A stretch of 64,000 nt of DNA from CAZSBB01 sp964605235 (GCA_964605235.1 CAZSBB010000032.1:8573-72572); one strand, 5' to 3'; counted from the stretch's first letter, positions 1 to 9,095 are shown. Numbers and translations are program-made. The notes: a model not told the origin generated them from the letters alone.

Positions 1-660
1 CAGGTACGCCACGGCATGATCGCGTTCGAGTTGCTGCGCCAGCCCGCGCAGCCGCGCGGTGGCCTGCGGGCAAAGCATGATCTGACGGTTGATGCCTTCG
101 CTTTCGCGCATGACTTCGACGATGAGGGTCGGCTGGCAACTGTCCCAGTCGTCGATGCCTTCGACGGCATGCACCATGCCCGCCCAGGGATTGACCACCC
201 CGCGCAGCGACAGGCCGCACATATCCACCTGTCGGCCGCGCCCCCGGGTCCACATCGACGCCAGCCGAAAACACTCGGCGAACGCCGCGATGACCTGGCT
301 CTGCTTGCGCGCCAGCAGTTCCACCTGAAAGCTGTAGAGCAGTTCGCCGTCGAGCGCCGCGACCTCCGCTTCGATGCGGTCGCGCTCCAGCACCAGCGCC
401 AGCACGGTGCCGGCATTGCCGTCGACGCGCAGCATTTCCACCGGGCGTTTGGAATGCACTTTGCGGACGATCTGGCTTTCGAGCAGGTTCTGGTCGAAGA
501 GCCAGCGGATGTGATGGGTCATCGCCGCCTTGCTCACGCCCAGACGTTTGCCCAGGGAGGTGCGATCCAGTTCATGCTGCAGCAACAGGGCGCAGAGCAC
601 ATTGCCGCGCAGGTGGGCGACAGCTTGTTCGAGTCCAGCGGTGGGGGAGAGGAGCGCCAT
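1..660 (-). CDS. ROK-family transcriptional regulator, N-terminal part
   Basis: The reading frame is open from an ATG at 660 to the window edge (220 codons), so the C-terminal part lies outside. Residues about 10-60 form a MarR-like winged helix, with helix-turn-helix text around 'DRTSLGKRLGVSKAAMTHHI' and a wing near residue 70. After about residue 75 the frame continues into what looks like the start of a ROK sugar-kinase-like domain ('LALVLERDRIEAEVAALDGE'). Family knowledge: NagC/XylR-type ROK repressors sense a sugar or its phosphate. The palindrome and promoter directly upstream suggest autoregulation. The domain call rests on order and pattern because the kinase-fold core and its zinc motif are not in the window. 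Confidence 0.75.
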   Translation of the reverse strand, partial: MALLSPTAGLEQAVAHLRGNVLCALLLQHELDRTSLGKRLGVSKAAMTHHIRWLFDQNLLESQIVRKVHSKRPVEMLRVDGNAGTVLALVLERDRIEAEVAALDGELLYSFQVELLARKQSQVIAAFAECFRLASMWTRGRGRQVDMCGLSLRGVVNPWAGMVHAVEGIDDWDSCQPTLIVEVMRESEGINRQIMLCPQATARLRGLAQQLERDHAVAYL

Positions 661-678
661 GGGAACGGTCCGATCAAC

Positions 679-722
679 AAGTTTAGTGTAATAAACTTAA
701 TAGCCACACGCTCGCGTTGCAA
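679..722 (-). promoter_or_regulatory. Promoter and operator-like palindrome upstream of the ROK regulator
   Basis: On the minus strand TTGCAA (722-717) is followed after 17 bases by TAAGTT (699-694), a plausible -35/-10 pair pointing into the ROK gene. The -10 overlaps an inverted repeat with 7-bp arms, AAGTTTA (679-685) and TAAACTT (692-698), spaced by six bases. A repressor bound there would block the promoter, which fits autoregulation by the ROK protein; that link is inference. Confidence 0.5.
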
Positions 723-820
723 GGCCAATCTGGCATGAGATGCGGGAAATTCCCACATTGGTTGCACACCCGTCGGCATTTCCACCGGGGCTGTGCGGCA
801 ACCCCGCACCAGTGTCATTT

Positions 821-849
821 TGAAATTTCAGGTCACGACTGAAATTTAT
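821..849. promoter_or_regulatory. Repeated TGAAATTT motif upstream of the pseudopilin gene
   Basis: TGAAATTTCA (821-830, a perfect 10-bp palindrome) and TGAAATTTAT (840-849) start 19 bases apart, close to two helical turns. They stand out in GC-rich DNA about 80 bases before the prepilin-type gene. This could be a tandem regulator site. No regulator can be assigned from sequence. Confidence 0.3.
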
Positions 850-925
850 TGACCCGCGCGACCCGGGCGGTTACCATCCATACCAACACCTGCTGCCGTT
901 ACCCGCCTGCCCCAGGAGTGCCGCC

Positions 926-1819
926 ATGCTCTTTCGCCCGCCCTGTGGTTCTGCCGGCCCCGAGCGCCATTTCGCCTTTACGCTCATCGAGTTGCTGGTG
1001 GTCATCAGCATCATTTCCCTGCTGGTGGCGATTCTGCTGCCGGCGCTGGCGAGCGCACGGACGGCAGCGCGGCGATCGGTCTGTCTGACCGGCGCGCGCC
1101 AGACGCTCATTGCCGCCCTCGCGTACGCCACCGATGAGCGCGAGTACTATCCCAGCGGCACCTCAACCGCCGGCTATCACAGCGTGCTGACCGCGCGCCA
1201 GTATCTGCCGCAGATCACCTTCATCGCCAAGGGCGGCTGCCCCTATGGCCCGACGACTTACGTCAACTCCTCCGGCGATCCGCTGCGCACCGGCATCACC
1301 CCGGCCAGCAGTTACGCGGCGCGGGTCAGTTACGGACTCAACGGCATCCTGCAGGCGGGCTGGGGCAAACCCGTCACCGGCAAGCCCTACACCCAGAACG
1401 GCAGCACCGGCGCTTCCTGGTGCATGTATGGTCCCCAGCGCACGATCATGTCCCGCGCCCAGCGGCATGCTTCCCGACTGGGCGTCATCTTCTGCAGTCC
1501 CACCGCCTGGGACACTTCCTCCAACAGCCGCGCTGACGCCTTCTATCGCCCCTTGCTGCATGTGCTGGGGTACACCACCTCCACCAGCTTCGCGCCCGAC
1601 ATCAACCAGCTACGTCATGAGGGCCAGGGGTTGCCGGTGGCGCTGGCGGATGGACATGGGCAATGGCTGGAAGCGGAGGAGTTGACTGGCGCCGATCCCG
1701 CCTATCCCTTGTTGACGCCGTTGCCCTGGTATCGCAACTACACCAGTGGAACCAGCATTCCCATCGTGTCGCTCAACAGCCTTTATGATGGCGTCGGTGC
1801 GACCCTGCTGGATGACTGA
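926..1819 (+). CDS. Prepilin-type N-terminal cleavage/methylation domain protein (pseudopilin-like)
   Basis: This 297-residue protein has the class III signal of type IV pilins and type II secretion pseudopilins: a short basic leader, then 'FTLIELLVVISIISLLVAIL' at about residues 17-36, with the conserved Glu five residues after the cleavage site. The rest is a non-repetitive extracytoplasmic domain with 'ALADGHGQWLE' near the C-terminus, as in the planctomycete/Verrucomicrobia family whose members end in an ADGH motif. AGGAG lies seven bases before the ATG. Such proteins are very numerous in planctomycetes and often sit beside LacI or GntR regulators, as here. The function is unknown; they are thought to be exported and anchored by a PilD-type peptidase. 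Confidence 0.85.
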   Translation: MLFRPPCGSAGPERHFAFTLIELLVVISIISLLVAILLPALASARTAARRSVCLTGARQTLIAALAYATDEREYYPSGTSTAGYHSVLTARQYLPQITFIAKGGCPYGPTTYVNSSGDPLRTGITPASSYAARVSYGLNGILQAGWGKPVTGKPYTQNGSTGASWCMYGPQRTIMSRAQRHASRLGVIFCSPTAWDTSSNSRADAFYRPLLHVLGYTTSTSFAPDINQLRHEGQGLPVALADGHGQWLEAEELTGADPAYPLLTPLPWYRNYTSGTSIPIVSLNSLYDGVGATLLDD

Positions 1820-1860
1820 GTCCGACCACGGCGTGACTTCTGCGCTGAAAGGCGAGTTTT

Positions 1861-2913
1861 ATGCCGACCAGCCCTGCCTCGGTGGGTTCCACGCGGGTGT
1901 TGTTGCGCGACGTCGCGCGGCGGACGCGGTTGTCGCTGGCGACGGTGAGCATGGCGCTGTCGGATCATCCCGACATCAGTGCCGCCACCAAGCAGCATGT
2001 GCGTCAGGTCAGCCGGGCGCTGGGCTATCGCCGGCGCGGCCGGGCGGCGCGCGGCGAGGTGGCGGCGCGGCTGCGGCGGCTGGGCCTGCTGGTGGTCGGC
2101 GCTTCCCTGAGTGAACCCAGCTACGCCGCCCTGCTCCAGGGGCTGGGGGTCGAAGCCCAGCGGCTCGAAGCCCGACTGGAACTGGCAGCCGTGGAAAGCA
2201 GCGAACCGCAGGTGGCGATTCCCGCCGCCCTGCGCCTGGCGGAACAGGTCGACGCCACTCTGCTGATCGGCTACGTCGGACAGGCGCTGCTCGAAGCGCT
2301 GGTGGCGGCGCATCGCCAGTGCCTGGTGATCGGCCACGTGCTCAATCAGCCGCATGAATTGCCGGTGGCGCAGGTCGCCCGGGTCGCGCCCGACGATCTG
2401 GCGATGGGTCGGCTGGCGACAGGTGTGATGCTGGCGGCCGGGCACCAGCGGGTGGGCTTCATCTGCGAAGTGCTGCCGCCAGGCTTGTCGCACTGGCGCT
2501 GGCTGATGGGCTATCGCATGGCGCACGATGATCTGGGCATTCCGGTGGACCCCCAGCTGATTCACGTCTCCGGGTACGCCACTTCCGGCGGAGCTCCCGC
2601 TGCGGCGCACTACGCCAGGCTGGCGCATGCGCCCACGGCCGTGGTGGCGCCCGACGCGCCGATCGTGGCGAGCTTTCTCACCGCCAGTTCTGCGCTGGGT
2701 AAGCCGTATCCCCGCACCGCGGTGGTCGCCGGCGCCGATCCGCAGCGCTGCGCCAGCGTGGGGCTGAGCAATGTGCCGATGGTTTACGTGGACCCGCAGC
2801 GACTGGTGCGCGCCGCCAGCGACTGGTTGGGCCGCGAGTCGAGTGAAACGCCCGAGGGAGTGAGCGTGCAGTTGCAGCCGGAGTATGCGAACCTGCCCGC
2901 GCCCCAACGCTGA
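1861..2913 (+). CDS. LacI-family transcriptional regulator
   Basis: This 350-residue protein begins with a LacI-type helix-turn-helix (residues about 13-35, 'LLRDVARRTRLSLATVSMAL'), followed by hinge helix text and a periplasmic-binding-protein-like effector domain from about residue 75. The family binds palindromic operators and responds to a sugar. The hinge/linker stretch (residues 57-75) is unusually Arg/Ala rich. The gene follows the pseudopilin gene by 41 bases on the same strand, with AAGGCGAG upstream of the ATG. The target is unknown; the neighbouring pseudopilin or a distant sugar operon are both possible. Confidence 0.85.
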   Translation: MPTSPASVGSTRVLLRDVARRTRLSLATVSMALSDHPDISAATKQHVRQVSRALGYRRRGRAARGEVAARLRRLGLLVVGASLSEPSYAALLQGLGVEAQRLEARLELAAVESSEPQVAIPAALRLAEQVDATLLIGYVGQALLEALVAAHRQCLVIGHVLNQPHELPVAQVARVAPDDLAMGRLATGVMLAAGHQRVGFICEVLPPGLSHWRWLMGYRMAHDDLGIPVDPQLIHVSGYATSGGAPAAAHYARLAHAPTAVVAPDAPIVASFLTASSALGKPYPRTAVVAGADPQRCASVGLSNVPMVYVDPQRLVRAASDWLGRESSETPEGVSVQLQPEYANLPAPQR

Positions 2914-2966
2914 ATGCTGGCGATGCTGCCAGCGCTGTGTGACAGCAACTGAGCGCCATCACGCCC

Positions 2967-3968
2967 TCAATTCGCAGGCGTCAGCCGATAGCGTGAAGCG
3001 CCCAATCCCGCCGCCTGCCGCGCCTTGTCCAGCACGACGCTGACTTTCGCCTGGGCGTGATCCGCGCCTTGGCGCAGCACCTGATCCACATAACCGGGGT
3101 CCGCCAGCAATTCGCCGCGCCGGGTGCGGGCTTCGGCAAAGGTATCCAGCACCAGTTCGAACAGCGCCTGTTTGGCGTCGCCATAACCCATGCCGCCGGC
3201 GCGGTAACGCTGCGCCAAAGCTGCGGTCCGCGGATCGTCTGCGCCCGCCACCGCGCGGAAAATCTGGAACACCGTGCACTGGTCCGGGTCCTTCGCATCC
3301 GCCACGCCCAGCGAGTCGGTGACGATCTTCATGATCCGTTTGCGCAGCGGCTTTTCCGCCATGAACGGATCAATGGTGTTGTCGTAGCTCTTGCTCATCT
3401 TCTGCCCGTCAACGCCCGGCAGCACGCCGGCGTCGGGACGAACCAGAATCTCCGGCAAGCGAAAGACTTCACCGAATTGCCGGTTGAAGTTTTCCGCCAG
3501 ATCGCGGGTGATCTCCACATGCTGCCGCTGGTCCTCGCCCACCGGCACCAGGTCGGGATCGACGCTCAGAATGTCCGCCGCCTGCAGGATGGGATAGGTG
3601 TACAGCCCGATGTTGGGCGCCAGGCCGCGGGCGATCTTGTCCTTGAAGCTGGTCGCCTTGTCCATCAGCGACTTGGGGCACACGCACGAGAGCAGCCAGG
3701 TCAGCTCGGCAACCTGCGGCACATCATGCTGGAGATAGATGTTGGTCCGCGCGGGGTCGAGCCCGAAAGCGAGGTAGTCAATGACGACCTGGCGGATGTT
3801 GGCGTTGAGCACCGCGCCGTCGCGCACGGAGGTCAGCGCGTGATAGCTGGCGACGAAGATGAACATCTCGTGGTTCTGCTGCATCTGCACGAACTGGCGG
3901 ATGGCGCCCGCCCAGTTGCCCAGATGCAGCTGACCGGAGGGTTGGATGCCGGAGAGGACGCGTTTCAT
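2967..3968 (-). CDS. trpS: Tryptophanyl-tRNA synthetase
   Basis: This cytoplasmic class I aminoacyl-tRNA synthetase charges tRNA-Trp. At 333 residues it has the usual bacterial TrpS length. The HIGH-type signature is 'PSGQLHLGN' (residues 10-18) and the KMSKS loop is 'KMSKS' (190-194). 'DIRHMLQ'-like TrpS text is replaced by a similar 'NIYLQHDVPQVAELTW' stretch (76-91). No ribosome-binding site is seen. TACAAT lies only eight bases before the ATG, which would fit a leaderless or very short leader transcript. The gene lies downstream of trpF on the same strand (27-base gap), a tryptophan-related pair. Confidence 0.97.
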   Translation of the reverse strand: MKRVLSGIQPSGQLHLGNWAGAIRQFVQMQQNHEMFIFVASYHALTSVRDGAVLNANIRQVVIDYLAFGLDPARTNIYLQHDVPQVAELTWLLSCVCPKSLMDKATSFKDKIARGLAPNIGLYTYPILQAADILSVDPDLVPVGEDQRQHVEITRDLAENFNRQFGEVFRLPEILVRPDAGVLPGVDGQKMSKSYDNTIDPFMAEKPLRKRIMKIVTDSLGVADAKDPDQCTVFQIFRAVAGADDPRTAALAQRYRAGGMGYGDAKQALFELVLDTFAEARTRRGELLADPGYVDQVLRQGADHAQAKVSVVLDKARQAAGLGASRYRLTPAN

Positions 3969-3995
3969 GCGGGGGATTGTAGCGATCCGCCGGGG

Positions 3996-4634
3996 TTAGC
4001 AAACCGCCGCGCAAAAAGCCTGGATGAGCTGCGGGTCTTTCACCCCGCGCTGTCGTTCCACGCCGCTGGACACGTCCACGCCCCACGGCCGGACCTGGGC
4101 GATCGCCTGGGCGACGTTGTGCGGGTTCAGCCCGCCCGCCAGCAGCAGCGGGGGCCAGTCGGGCCGTTGCATCTGCGCCAGTTCCTGCCAGTTAAACGCC
4201 GCGCCGCCGCCGCCGGGCAGTGCCTCCGCCTGCGCCGGTGGGGTGTCGATCAGCAGGGCCGCGAGATTCGGACACTGAGTCCGCCAGCGCGCTGCTTCAT
4301 CGGGCAGTTGGGGTCCAAACGGCAGCGCCTTGATGACCTTCAGCGGACGCAGTTCCTTCGCATACGCCGGCGACTCACTGCCATGCAGTTGCACGGTGCG
4401 CAGCCCCAGTTGCAGGGCGGTGTCGCGCACCTGGGGAAACAAGCCATCGACGAACAGCGCGATCGGCTCGACGAACGCCGGCAGGGCGGCACTGATGCGC
4501 GCGGCGTCCTCCATCATCACCAGCCGCGGGGAGCGGGTCACGAACACCAGGCCCACCGCATCAGCACCGGCGCGGGCGGCGGTCAGCGCGTCTTCGACGT
4601 GGCGCACACCACAGATTTTGATGCGGGTTCGCAT
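3996..4634 (-). CDS. trpF: Phosphoribosylanthranilate isomerase
   Basis: TrpF converts N-(5-phosphoribosyl)anthranilate to CdRP in tryptophan biosynthesis. The 212-residue TIM barrel starts with 'RIKICGVRHVEDAL'; Cys8 is the catalytic general base of the family. The catalytic acid motif 'LIDTP' and the phosphate-binding 'LAGGLNPHNVAQAI' and 'GVDVSSGVE' loops are all present. GGAG lies nine bases before the ATG. The gene stands apart from other trp biosynthesis genes in this window but is next to trpS. Confidence 0.95.
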   Translation of the reverse strand: MRTRIKICGVRHVEDALTAARAGADAVGLVFVTRSPRLVMMEDAARISAALPAFVEPIALFVDGLFPQVRDTALQLGLRTVQLHGSESPAYAKELRPLKVIKALPFGPQLPDEAARWRTQCPNLAALLIDTPPAQAEALPGGGGAAFNWQELAQMQRPDWPPLLLAGGLNPHNVAQAIAQVRPWGVDVSSGVERQRGVKDPQLIQAFCAAVC

Positions 4635-4664
4635 GGGGTTCAGCTCCGGCAGTTCATGCCAGCG

Positions 4665-6989
4665 TCAATTCTCCACCCGTTCGAGTTTGGTGTACTGCAG
4701 CACCAGATTCTTCACGCCCAGGCGATTGAACTCCACCCGGGCGCGGGTGTGCGAATGGCCGGGGGTGACGGTGACCACGCGCCCGACGCCAAATTGCGGA
4801 TGGCGCACCATGGTGCCGGGGGGGAACTCCGCCGCCAGACCTTCCGCGGCATCACGCTGACGCTGGCTGATGGACTGCAACAGCTCCGCGCGGGTGGCGC
4901 CGGTGCGCAGGGCGCTGACCCCGGCCGGCGTGCCCAGCGGTTCATCATCCAAATCCTCGGATTGGATGGTTTCACTGGGCAATTCCTGCAGAAACCGGCT
5001 GGGAATGCTGGCGTTGAGCGTGCCGAAGTGCGTGCGCCGGCGGGTGTGCGTCAGGGTCAGGCCGCGCATCGCGCGGGTGATGCCCACGAACATCAGCCGG
5101 CGTTCTTCCTCGATGCCGTTCTCCTCCAGCGCCCGCTGGTGGGGCAGCAGGCCTTCCTCGCAACCGAGGATTGCCACCACCGGAAACTCCAACCCCTTGG
5201 CGGCATGCAGGGTCATGAGCGTCACCGAGCCGTCGCCGGCTTCGAGTCCATCGATGTCGCTGATGAGGGCGATCTGTTCGAGATAGCCGGTCAGCTTCTG
5301 TCCCAGCGTCAGCAGCGCCGGCTCGCCGGTCTGCGCGTCGATCTCCTGCAGCGCATCGTCTTCATACTGCTGGGCGCTGCTGACCAATTCGCCCAGGTTT
5401 TCCAGGCGGTCGCCATCCACATCGGTGTTGTCTTTGCGGTAATGCTCTTCCAGTCCCGACTCGCGCAGCACCTGTTCCAGCAGGCTGCGCAGCGTCAAGG
5501 TCGGGTCCTGGCTGGGCAGCAGGCCTTCCTGATGCAAGCCCGCGGCACTGCGCCAGTCATCGAGTTGCTGGGCGAACTGGCGCACGCTCTGCACCGCGCG
5601 TTTGGTCAGGCTGGCGACCGGCTCGGGCGCGTGGATCACTTCGTCGAGCGTCTGCCCGGTGGTGACGGCATGGGCCTGCATCGCCTTGACGGTGTTGTTG
5701 CTGATGCCGCGCGCCGGCAGGTTGATGATGCGCGACAGGTTGACTTCATCGGCGGGGTTGGCGATGACCCGCAGGTACGCCAGCGTGTCTTTGACTTCCT
5801 TGCGTTCAAAGAACGCCGTGCCGCGCACCACCTGGTAGGGAATCCGCGCCAGCCGCAGGGCGTCTTCAATCACGCGGCTCAAACTGTTGGTGCGGTAGAA
5901 CACGGCAAAACCGGACCACGGCACGTTGTGCTGCTCGTGCCAGCGCTGGAACTGACTGACCACCCAGTTGGCTTCGGTGCGTTCGTCGGCACAGCGCACC
6001 ACGTTGACTGCCGCGCCCGATTCATTCTCCGTCCACAGCGCTTTGTGTCGCCGGCGGGTGTTGTTGCGGATCAAGCCGTCGGCGGCGGCGAGGATGTGCC
6101 CGGTGCTGCGGTAGTTCTGCTCCAGGCGCACAATGCGGGCGTCGGGATAGTGCTGTTCGAATTCCAGAATGTTGCCCAGGTTCGCCCCGCGCCAGCCGTA
6201 GATGGATTGGTCGGGATCGCCCGTGACGCACAGGTTGGCGAAGCCCGGCCCCGCCAGCGCCGACGCCAGCACGAACTGCGCGTGATTGGTGTCCTGGTAC
6301 TCATCCACCAGCACATAGCGGTAGCGGCTGCGCATTTCCTCGAGCAGGTCGGGATACTTTTTGACCAGCCCCAGGGTCTTGAGCAGCAGGTCGTCAAAGT
6401 CCAATGCGTTGCTCTGGGCCATCATCTCCTGATATTTGACGTACACGTCCGCAACCTTGCGGCTGTAGTAGTCGCGGGCGAGTTCTTTGTACCCCTGAGC
6501 ATCGAGCAATTCATTCTTGGCGCTGCTGATGCTGTTGAGCACCTTGGCGGGCGAGAAATTGCTCTGGCTGATTTCCAGCAGTTCCAGGGCGCGTTTGACC
6601 ACGCGCTGCTGGTCGGAGGTGTCGTAGATGACGAAGGTCGGCGCCAGGCCGATGCGCTGGGCGTAGAACCGCAGCGTGCGGGCGCAGAAGCTGTGAAAAG
6701 TGGCGACGGTGGTCGCCTTCGCCTGTCGGGCGGAGACGAGCGTGCCGACGCGCTCGAGCATTTCGCCGGCCGCTTTGTTGGTGAAGGTGATCGCCAGCAC
6801 ATGCCACGGCGGCACATCGTGACGCTGGATCAGGTACGCGATCCGCCGGGTGATGACGCGCGTCTTCCCGGAGCCCGGCCCCGCCAGCACCAGCAGCGGG
6901 CCGTCCTTGTGCGTCACCGCGTCACGTTGTGGTTCGGTGAGATCCGCCAGCAGGGGATCGCGCTCAGGATCAAGCTTCAACTCGGACAT
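4665..6989 (-). CDS. pcrA: UvrD/PcrA-type 3'-5' DNA helicase
   Basis: This superfamily 1A ATP-dependent DNA helicase is 774 residues from the ATG at 6989. Visible motifs are the Q motif, Walker A 'AGPGSGKT', Ia 'AITFTNKAAGEM', II 'VDEYQDTN', III 'VTGDPDQSIYGWRGA', IV 'LEQNYRST' and VI 'RRLMFVGITRA'. The C-terminus ('MVRHPQFGVGRVV' onward) is the Tudor-like RNA polymerase-binding module of PcrA/UvrD. An upstream in-frame ATG at 7034 is less likely because the conserved protein starts at 'MSELKLDP' and TATGAT lies just before it. The family acts in nucleotide excision repair, replication-fork restart and removal of stalled RNA polymerase. It is followed 30 bases later by trpF. Confidence 0.93.
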   Translation of the reverse strand: MSELKLDPERDPLLADLTEPQRDAVTHKDGPLLVLAGPGSGKTRVITRRIAYLIQRHDVPPWHVLAITFTNKAAGEMLERVGTLVSARQAKATTVATFHSFCARTLRFYAQRIGLAPTFVIYDTSDQQRVVKRALELLEISQSNFSPAKVLNSISSAKNELLDAQGYKELARDYYSRKVADVYVKYQEMMAQSNALDFDDLLLKTLGLVKKYPDLLEEMRSRYRYVLVDEYQDTNHAQFVLASALAGPGFANLCVTGDPDQSIYGWRGANLGNILEFEQHYPDARIVRLEQNYRSTGHILAAADGLIRNNTRRRHKALWTENESGAAVNVVRCADERTEANWVVSQFQRWHEQHNVPWSGFAVFYRTNSLSRVIEDALRLARIPYQVVRGTAFFERKEVKDTLAYLRVIANPADEVNLSRIINLPARGISNNTVKAMQAHAVTTGQTLDEVIHAPEPVASLTKRAVQSVRQFAQQLDDWRSAAGLHQEGLLPSQDPTLTLRSLLEQVLRESGLEEHYRKDNTDVDGDRLENLGELVSSAQQYEDDALQEIDAQTGEPALLTLGQKLTGYLEQIALISDIDGLEAGDGSVTLMTLHAAKGLEFPVVAILGCEEGLLPHQRALEENGIEEERRLMFVGITRAMRGLTLTHTRRRTHFGTLNASIPSRFLQELPSETIQSEDLDDEPLGTPAGVSALRTGATRAELLQSISQRQRDAAEGLAAEFPPGTMVRHPQFGVGRVVTVTPGHSHTRARVEFNRLGVKNLVLQYTKLERVEN

Positions 6990-7032
6990 AGCGCTCATCA
7001 TAGCAGCACGGTGCGGATGCTCGACCGTATGC

Positions 7033-7216
7033 ACGAGCCGGAAGCGTCAGCGACGGGTAGAGCGCACGCCAGCGGAATAAATCCCGATGAACCACCGGCG
7101 CTGGCGCGCTGCACGTTGGACAGGCACACGCCGGCATGGTCGTCACGCGCGCTGGCGAGATGCGTGGTTTGCTGCCATGCGGGCGCGTAGCCCGTCGCTG
7201 ACGCTTCCGGCTCGTT
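7033..7216. repeat. Dispersed palindromic repeat, family B, copy 1
   Basis: Two inverted copies of ACGAGCCGGAAGCGTCAGCG plus ACGGG (7033-7058 and, reversed, 7191-7216) enclose about 130 bases. The same arms occur at 14986-15094 and 26687-26820. The copy lies between the helicase start and the LON-domain gene end and contains no gene. Confidence 0.8.
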
Positions 7217-7245
7217 GCGGAGATGTCTGGGCTGAGAACACGCCG

Positions 7246-7944
7246 TCAGTTGACCGCCAGGCCATCGACGATCGCCCCGCGCTCATGCCGGCGCGCCAGC
7301 GCCAGGGTGTAGCGCGTCTGCGCCAGGTACTGCGCCAGCCAGAGCGCGCGCTGGCGCGGGTCTGCCTGCGCCAGGAGCTGATAGCGCGTCTCGGTGTCCA
7401 GTTGCAGAGCCAGCCCCGCCAGGTCCACCAGCGCTTCCGTTGGCAGGTCGGAGCTGGCGCAGTTCTGCAGGGCCGCCATGCCCGCCAGCGGATGCAGCGC
7501 CGGGTCCGCCAGCAACTGGTCCAGCAACGTCCGTGTGGGCGCCAGTTCCTGGTCCGTGCAATCGGGGTTTGCTTCCAATGGGTCCAGCAGCGCCCGGCGA
7601 TAGGGCAGCCCCTCAGCGGGCAGTTCCTCGTCAATCACCGCGCGACACACGCCGTGCAGGAGAATGAGGTAGCGGCCATCTGGCGTGCGTTCATGGCGCG
7701 TCACATAGCCGATGCACACCACCGGGCGCAGCGGCGGGCGACCTTCATAATTCTTGCGCCAATCGTCGCCGGCAAAGAGCGCCAACGCCACCAGCCGCGC
7801 GCCATGCAGCACGTCCGCCATCATCTGCCGATAGCGCGGCTCAAACAGATGCAGCGGCGCGGCGCCGTGCGGCAGCAGGACGCACGAAGGCAGGGGAAAC
7901 AGGGCGATGGGTTGATCAAAGTCGATTTGCACAGCCTGAGCCAT
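7246..7944 (-). CDS. LON peptidase substrate-binding (LAN) domain protein
   Basis: The 232-residue protein matches the stand-alone Lon N-terminal domain family: it opens with 'IALFPLPSCVLLPHGAAPLHLFEPRYRQM' type text (residues about 10-40), where 'P-L-P/H-L-F-E-P-R-Y' is diagnostic. No AAA+ ATPase or Ser-Lys protease domain follows. Such short proteins are common in planctomycetes and are of unknown function; binding of protein substrates is inferred from Lon. The start at 7944 is preferred over upstream in-frame codons because GGAG lies eight bases before it and conservation begins there. It lies 50 bases downstream of cysE on the same strand. Confidence 0.88.
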   Translation of the reverse strand: MAQAVQIDFDQPIALFPLPSCVLLPHGAAPLHLFEPRYRQMMADVLHGARLVALALFAGDDWRKNYEGRPPLRPVVCIGYVTRHERTPDGRYLILLHGVCRAVIDEELPAEGLPYRRALLDPLEANPDCTDQELAPTRTLLDQLLADPALHPLAGMAALQNCASSDLPTEALVDLAGLALQLDTETRYQLLAQADPRQRALWLAQYLAQTRYTLALARRHERGAIVDGLAVN

Positions 7945-7994
7945 GGCGGATGCTCCGGCATGATGGTAGGCGCGCCAGCCGGCCGAATCCTCGG

Positions 7995-8999
7995 TCACTG
8001 GCCCGCCGGGGCGGCATCGGCGGGGGCGGCCGGCTCGCCGGTGCTGGGGCGGCGGCGTTTCTGCGGGCGCAGGTCGATTTCCTGCTCCTTGAGCGTCACG
8101 GTGTGCCACGCCGGGATGGATTTGGTGAGGAACACCGACCCGCCGATGGTGCAGCCGTCGCCGATGGTGATGTCGCCCAGGATGATGGCGCCGCCGTAGA
8201 TGGTGACCTCATTGCCAATGGTCGGATGGCGTTTGCAGCCGCGCCACGCCTGCCCGCCGCGGGTGGACAGCGCGCCGAGGGTGACGCCCTGGTAGACCTT
8301 GACATGGTGGCCGATGACGCTGGTTTCACCGATGACCACGCCGGTGCCATGGTCGATGAAGAAGCTCGGGCCGATGGTCGCGCCGGGGTGGATGTCGATG
8401 CCGGTCTCGTTGTGGGCGTACTCGCTCATGATGCGCGCCAGCAGCGGCACACCCAGTTCATGGACCGCATGAGCGATGCGATGGATGAAGATGGCGTCGA
8501 TGCCGGGGTAGCAGAAGATGGTTTCATCGGTGCTGACCGCCGCGGGGTCGCCGTCGAACGCCGCCTGCACATCGGTCGCCAGCAGGGCGCGCAGGTCGGG
8601 GATGCGCTGGAGCAATTGGTCGCTGAGCTCGGCGGCGCGGCGGTCGCAGTGGTCGCAACTGTCGCCGCTGCCGCGCTGCTCGCGGTTTTCGCCGTAGCGC
8701 AGGGATTGGCGCACCTGTTCGTACAGCTTGCCGCGGGTCTGGTTGACCAGATCGCCGACGTGGAAGCGGATGCTTTCGGTGGTGAGTCGCTGGTCGTCGA
8801 AGAAGCCGGGGAACATCAGCCGGCGCAGCAGTTCAATGATCTCGATGGTGCGCACCCGGTTGGGCAGGAAGGTGGCGTCCAGATGCTGCATGCGGTCATC
8901 GGCGTGGTAGCTGGCGACGATGCTGTCCACCAGCCCTTCGAGGAAACCGCCGCGGGCGGGGCCGGCCGGAGCAGGAGTGGTGGGGGCGTGGTCAGTCAT
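7995..8999 (-). CDS. cysE: Serine O-acetyltransferase, EpsC-type
   Basis: CysE makes O-acetylserine from serine and acetyl-CoA, the first step of cysteine synthesis. The 334-residue protein has a long helical N-terminal domain and then a left-handed beta-helix of hexapeptide repeats. This includes 'GIDIHPGATIGPSFFIDHGT' (about residues 192-211), with the catalytic Asp-His of the family, and 'VVIGETSVIGHHVKVYQGVT'. It is longer than E. coli CysE and has the extended N-terminus of the EpsC group. The C-terminus is an Arg/Pro/Ala-rich tail. AAGG lies seven bases before the ATG. The small structured RNA at 9096-9399 ends about 100 bases upstream on the same strand. Confidence 0.92.
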   Translation of the reverse strand: MTDHAPTTPAPAGPARGGFLEGLVDSIVASYHADDRMQHLDATFLPNRVRTIEIIELLRRLMFPGFFDDQRLTTESIRFHVGDLVNQTRGKLYEQVRQSLRYGENREQRGSGDSCDHCDRRAAELSDQLLQRIPDLRALLATDVQAAFDGDPAAVSTDETIFCYPGIDAIFIHRIAHAVHELGVPLLARIMSEYAHNETGIDIHPGATIGPSFFIDHGTGVVIGETSVIGHHVKVYQGVTLGALSTRGGQAWRGCKRHPTIGNEVTIYGGAIILGDITIGDGCTIGGSVFLTKSIPAWHTVTLKEQEIDLRPQKRRRPSTGEPAAPADAAPAGQ

Positions 9000-9095
9000 G
9001 GGGTTGCCTTGTGCAATCGACGAGTCGAACCGACGGGGCGTGCCGCAGCCGAAAAATAATGACCAGGCCGCGCCGCCGTGCGGAAATAGTAGCCA

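Noticed and set aside
3057..7190. A very long open frame on the + strand opposite trpS, trpF and the helicase
   Set aside because: It is the complement of three well recognised genes, has no family motifs and an implausible His/Gln/Arg composition; high-GC coding DNA often leaves such mirror frames open.
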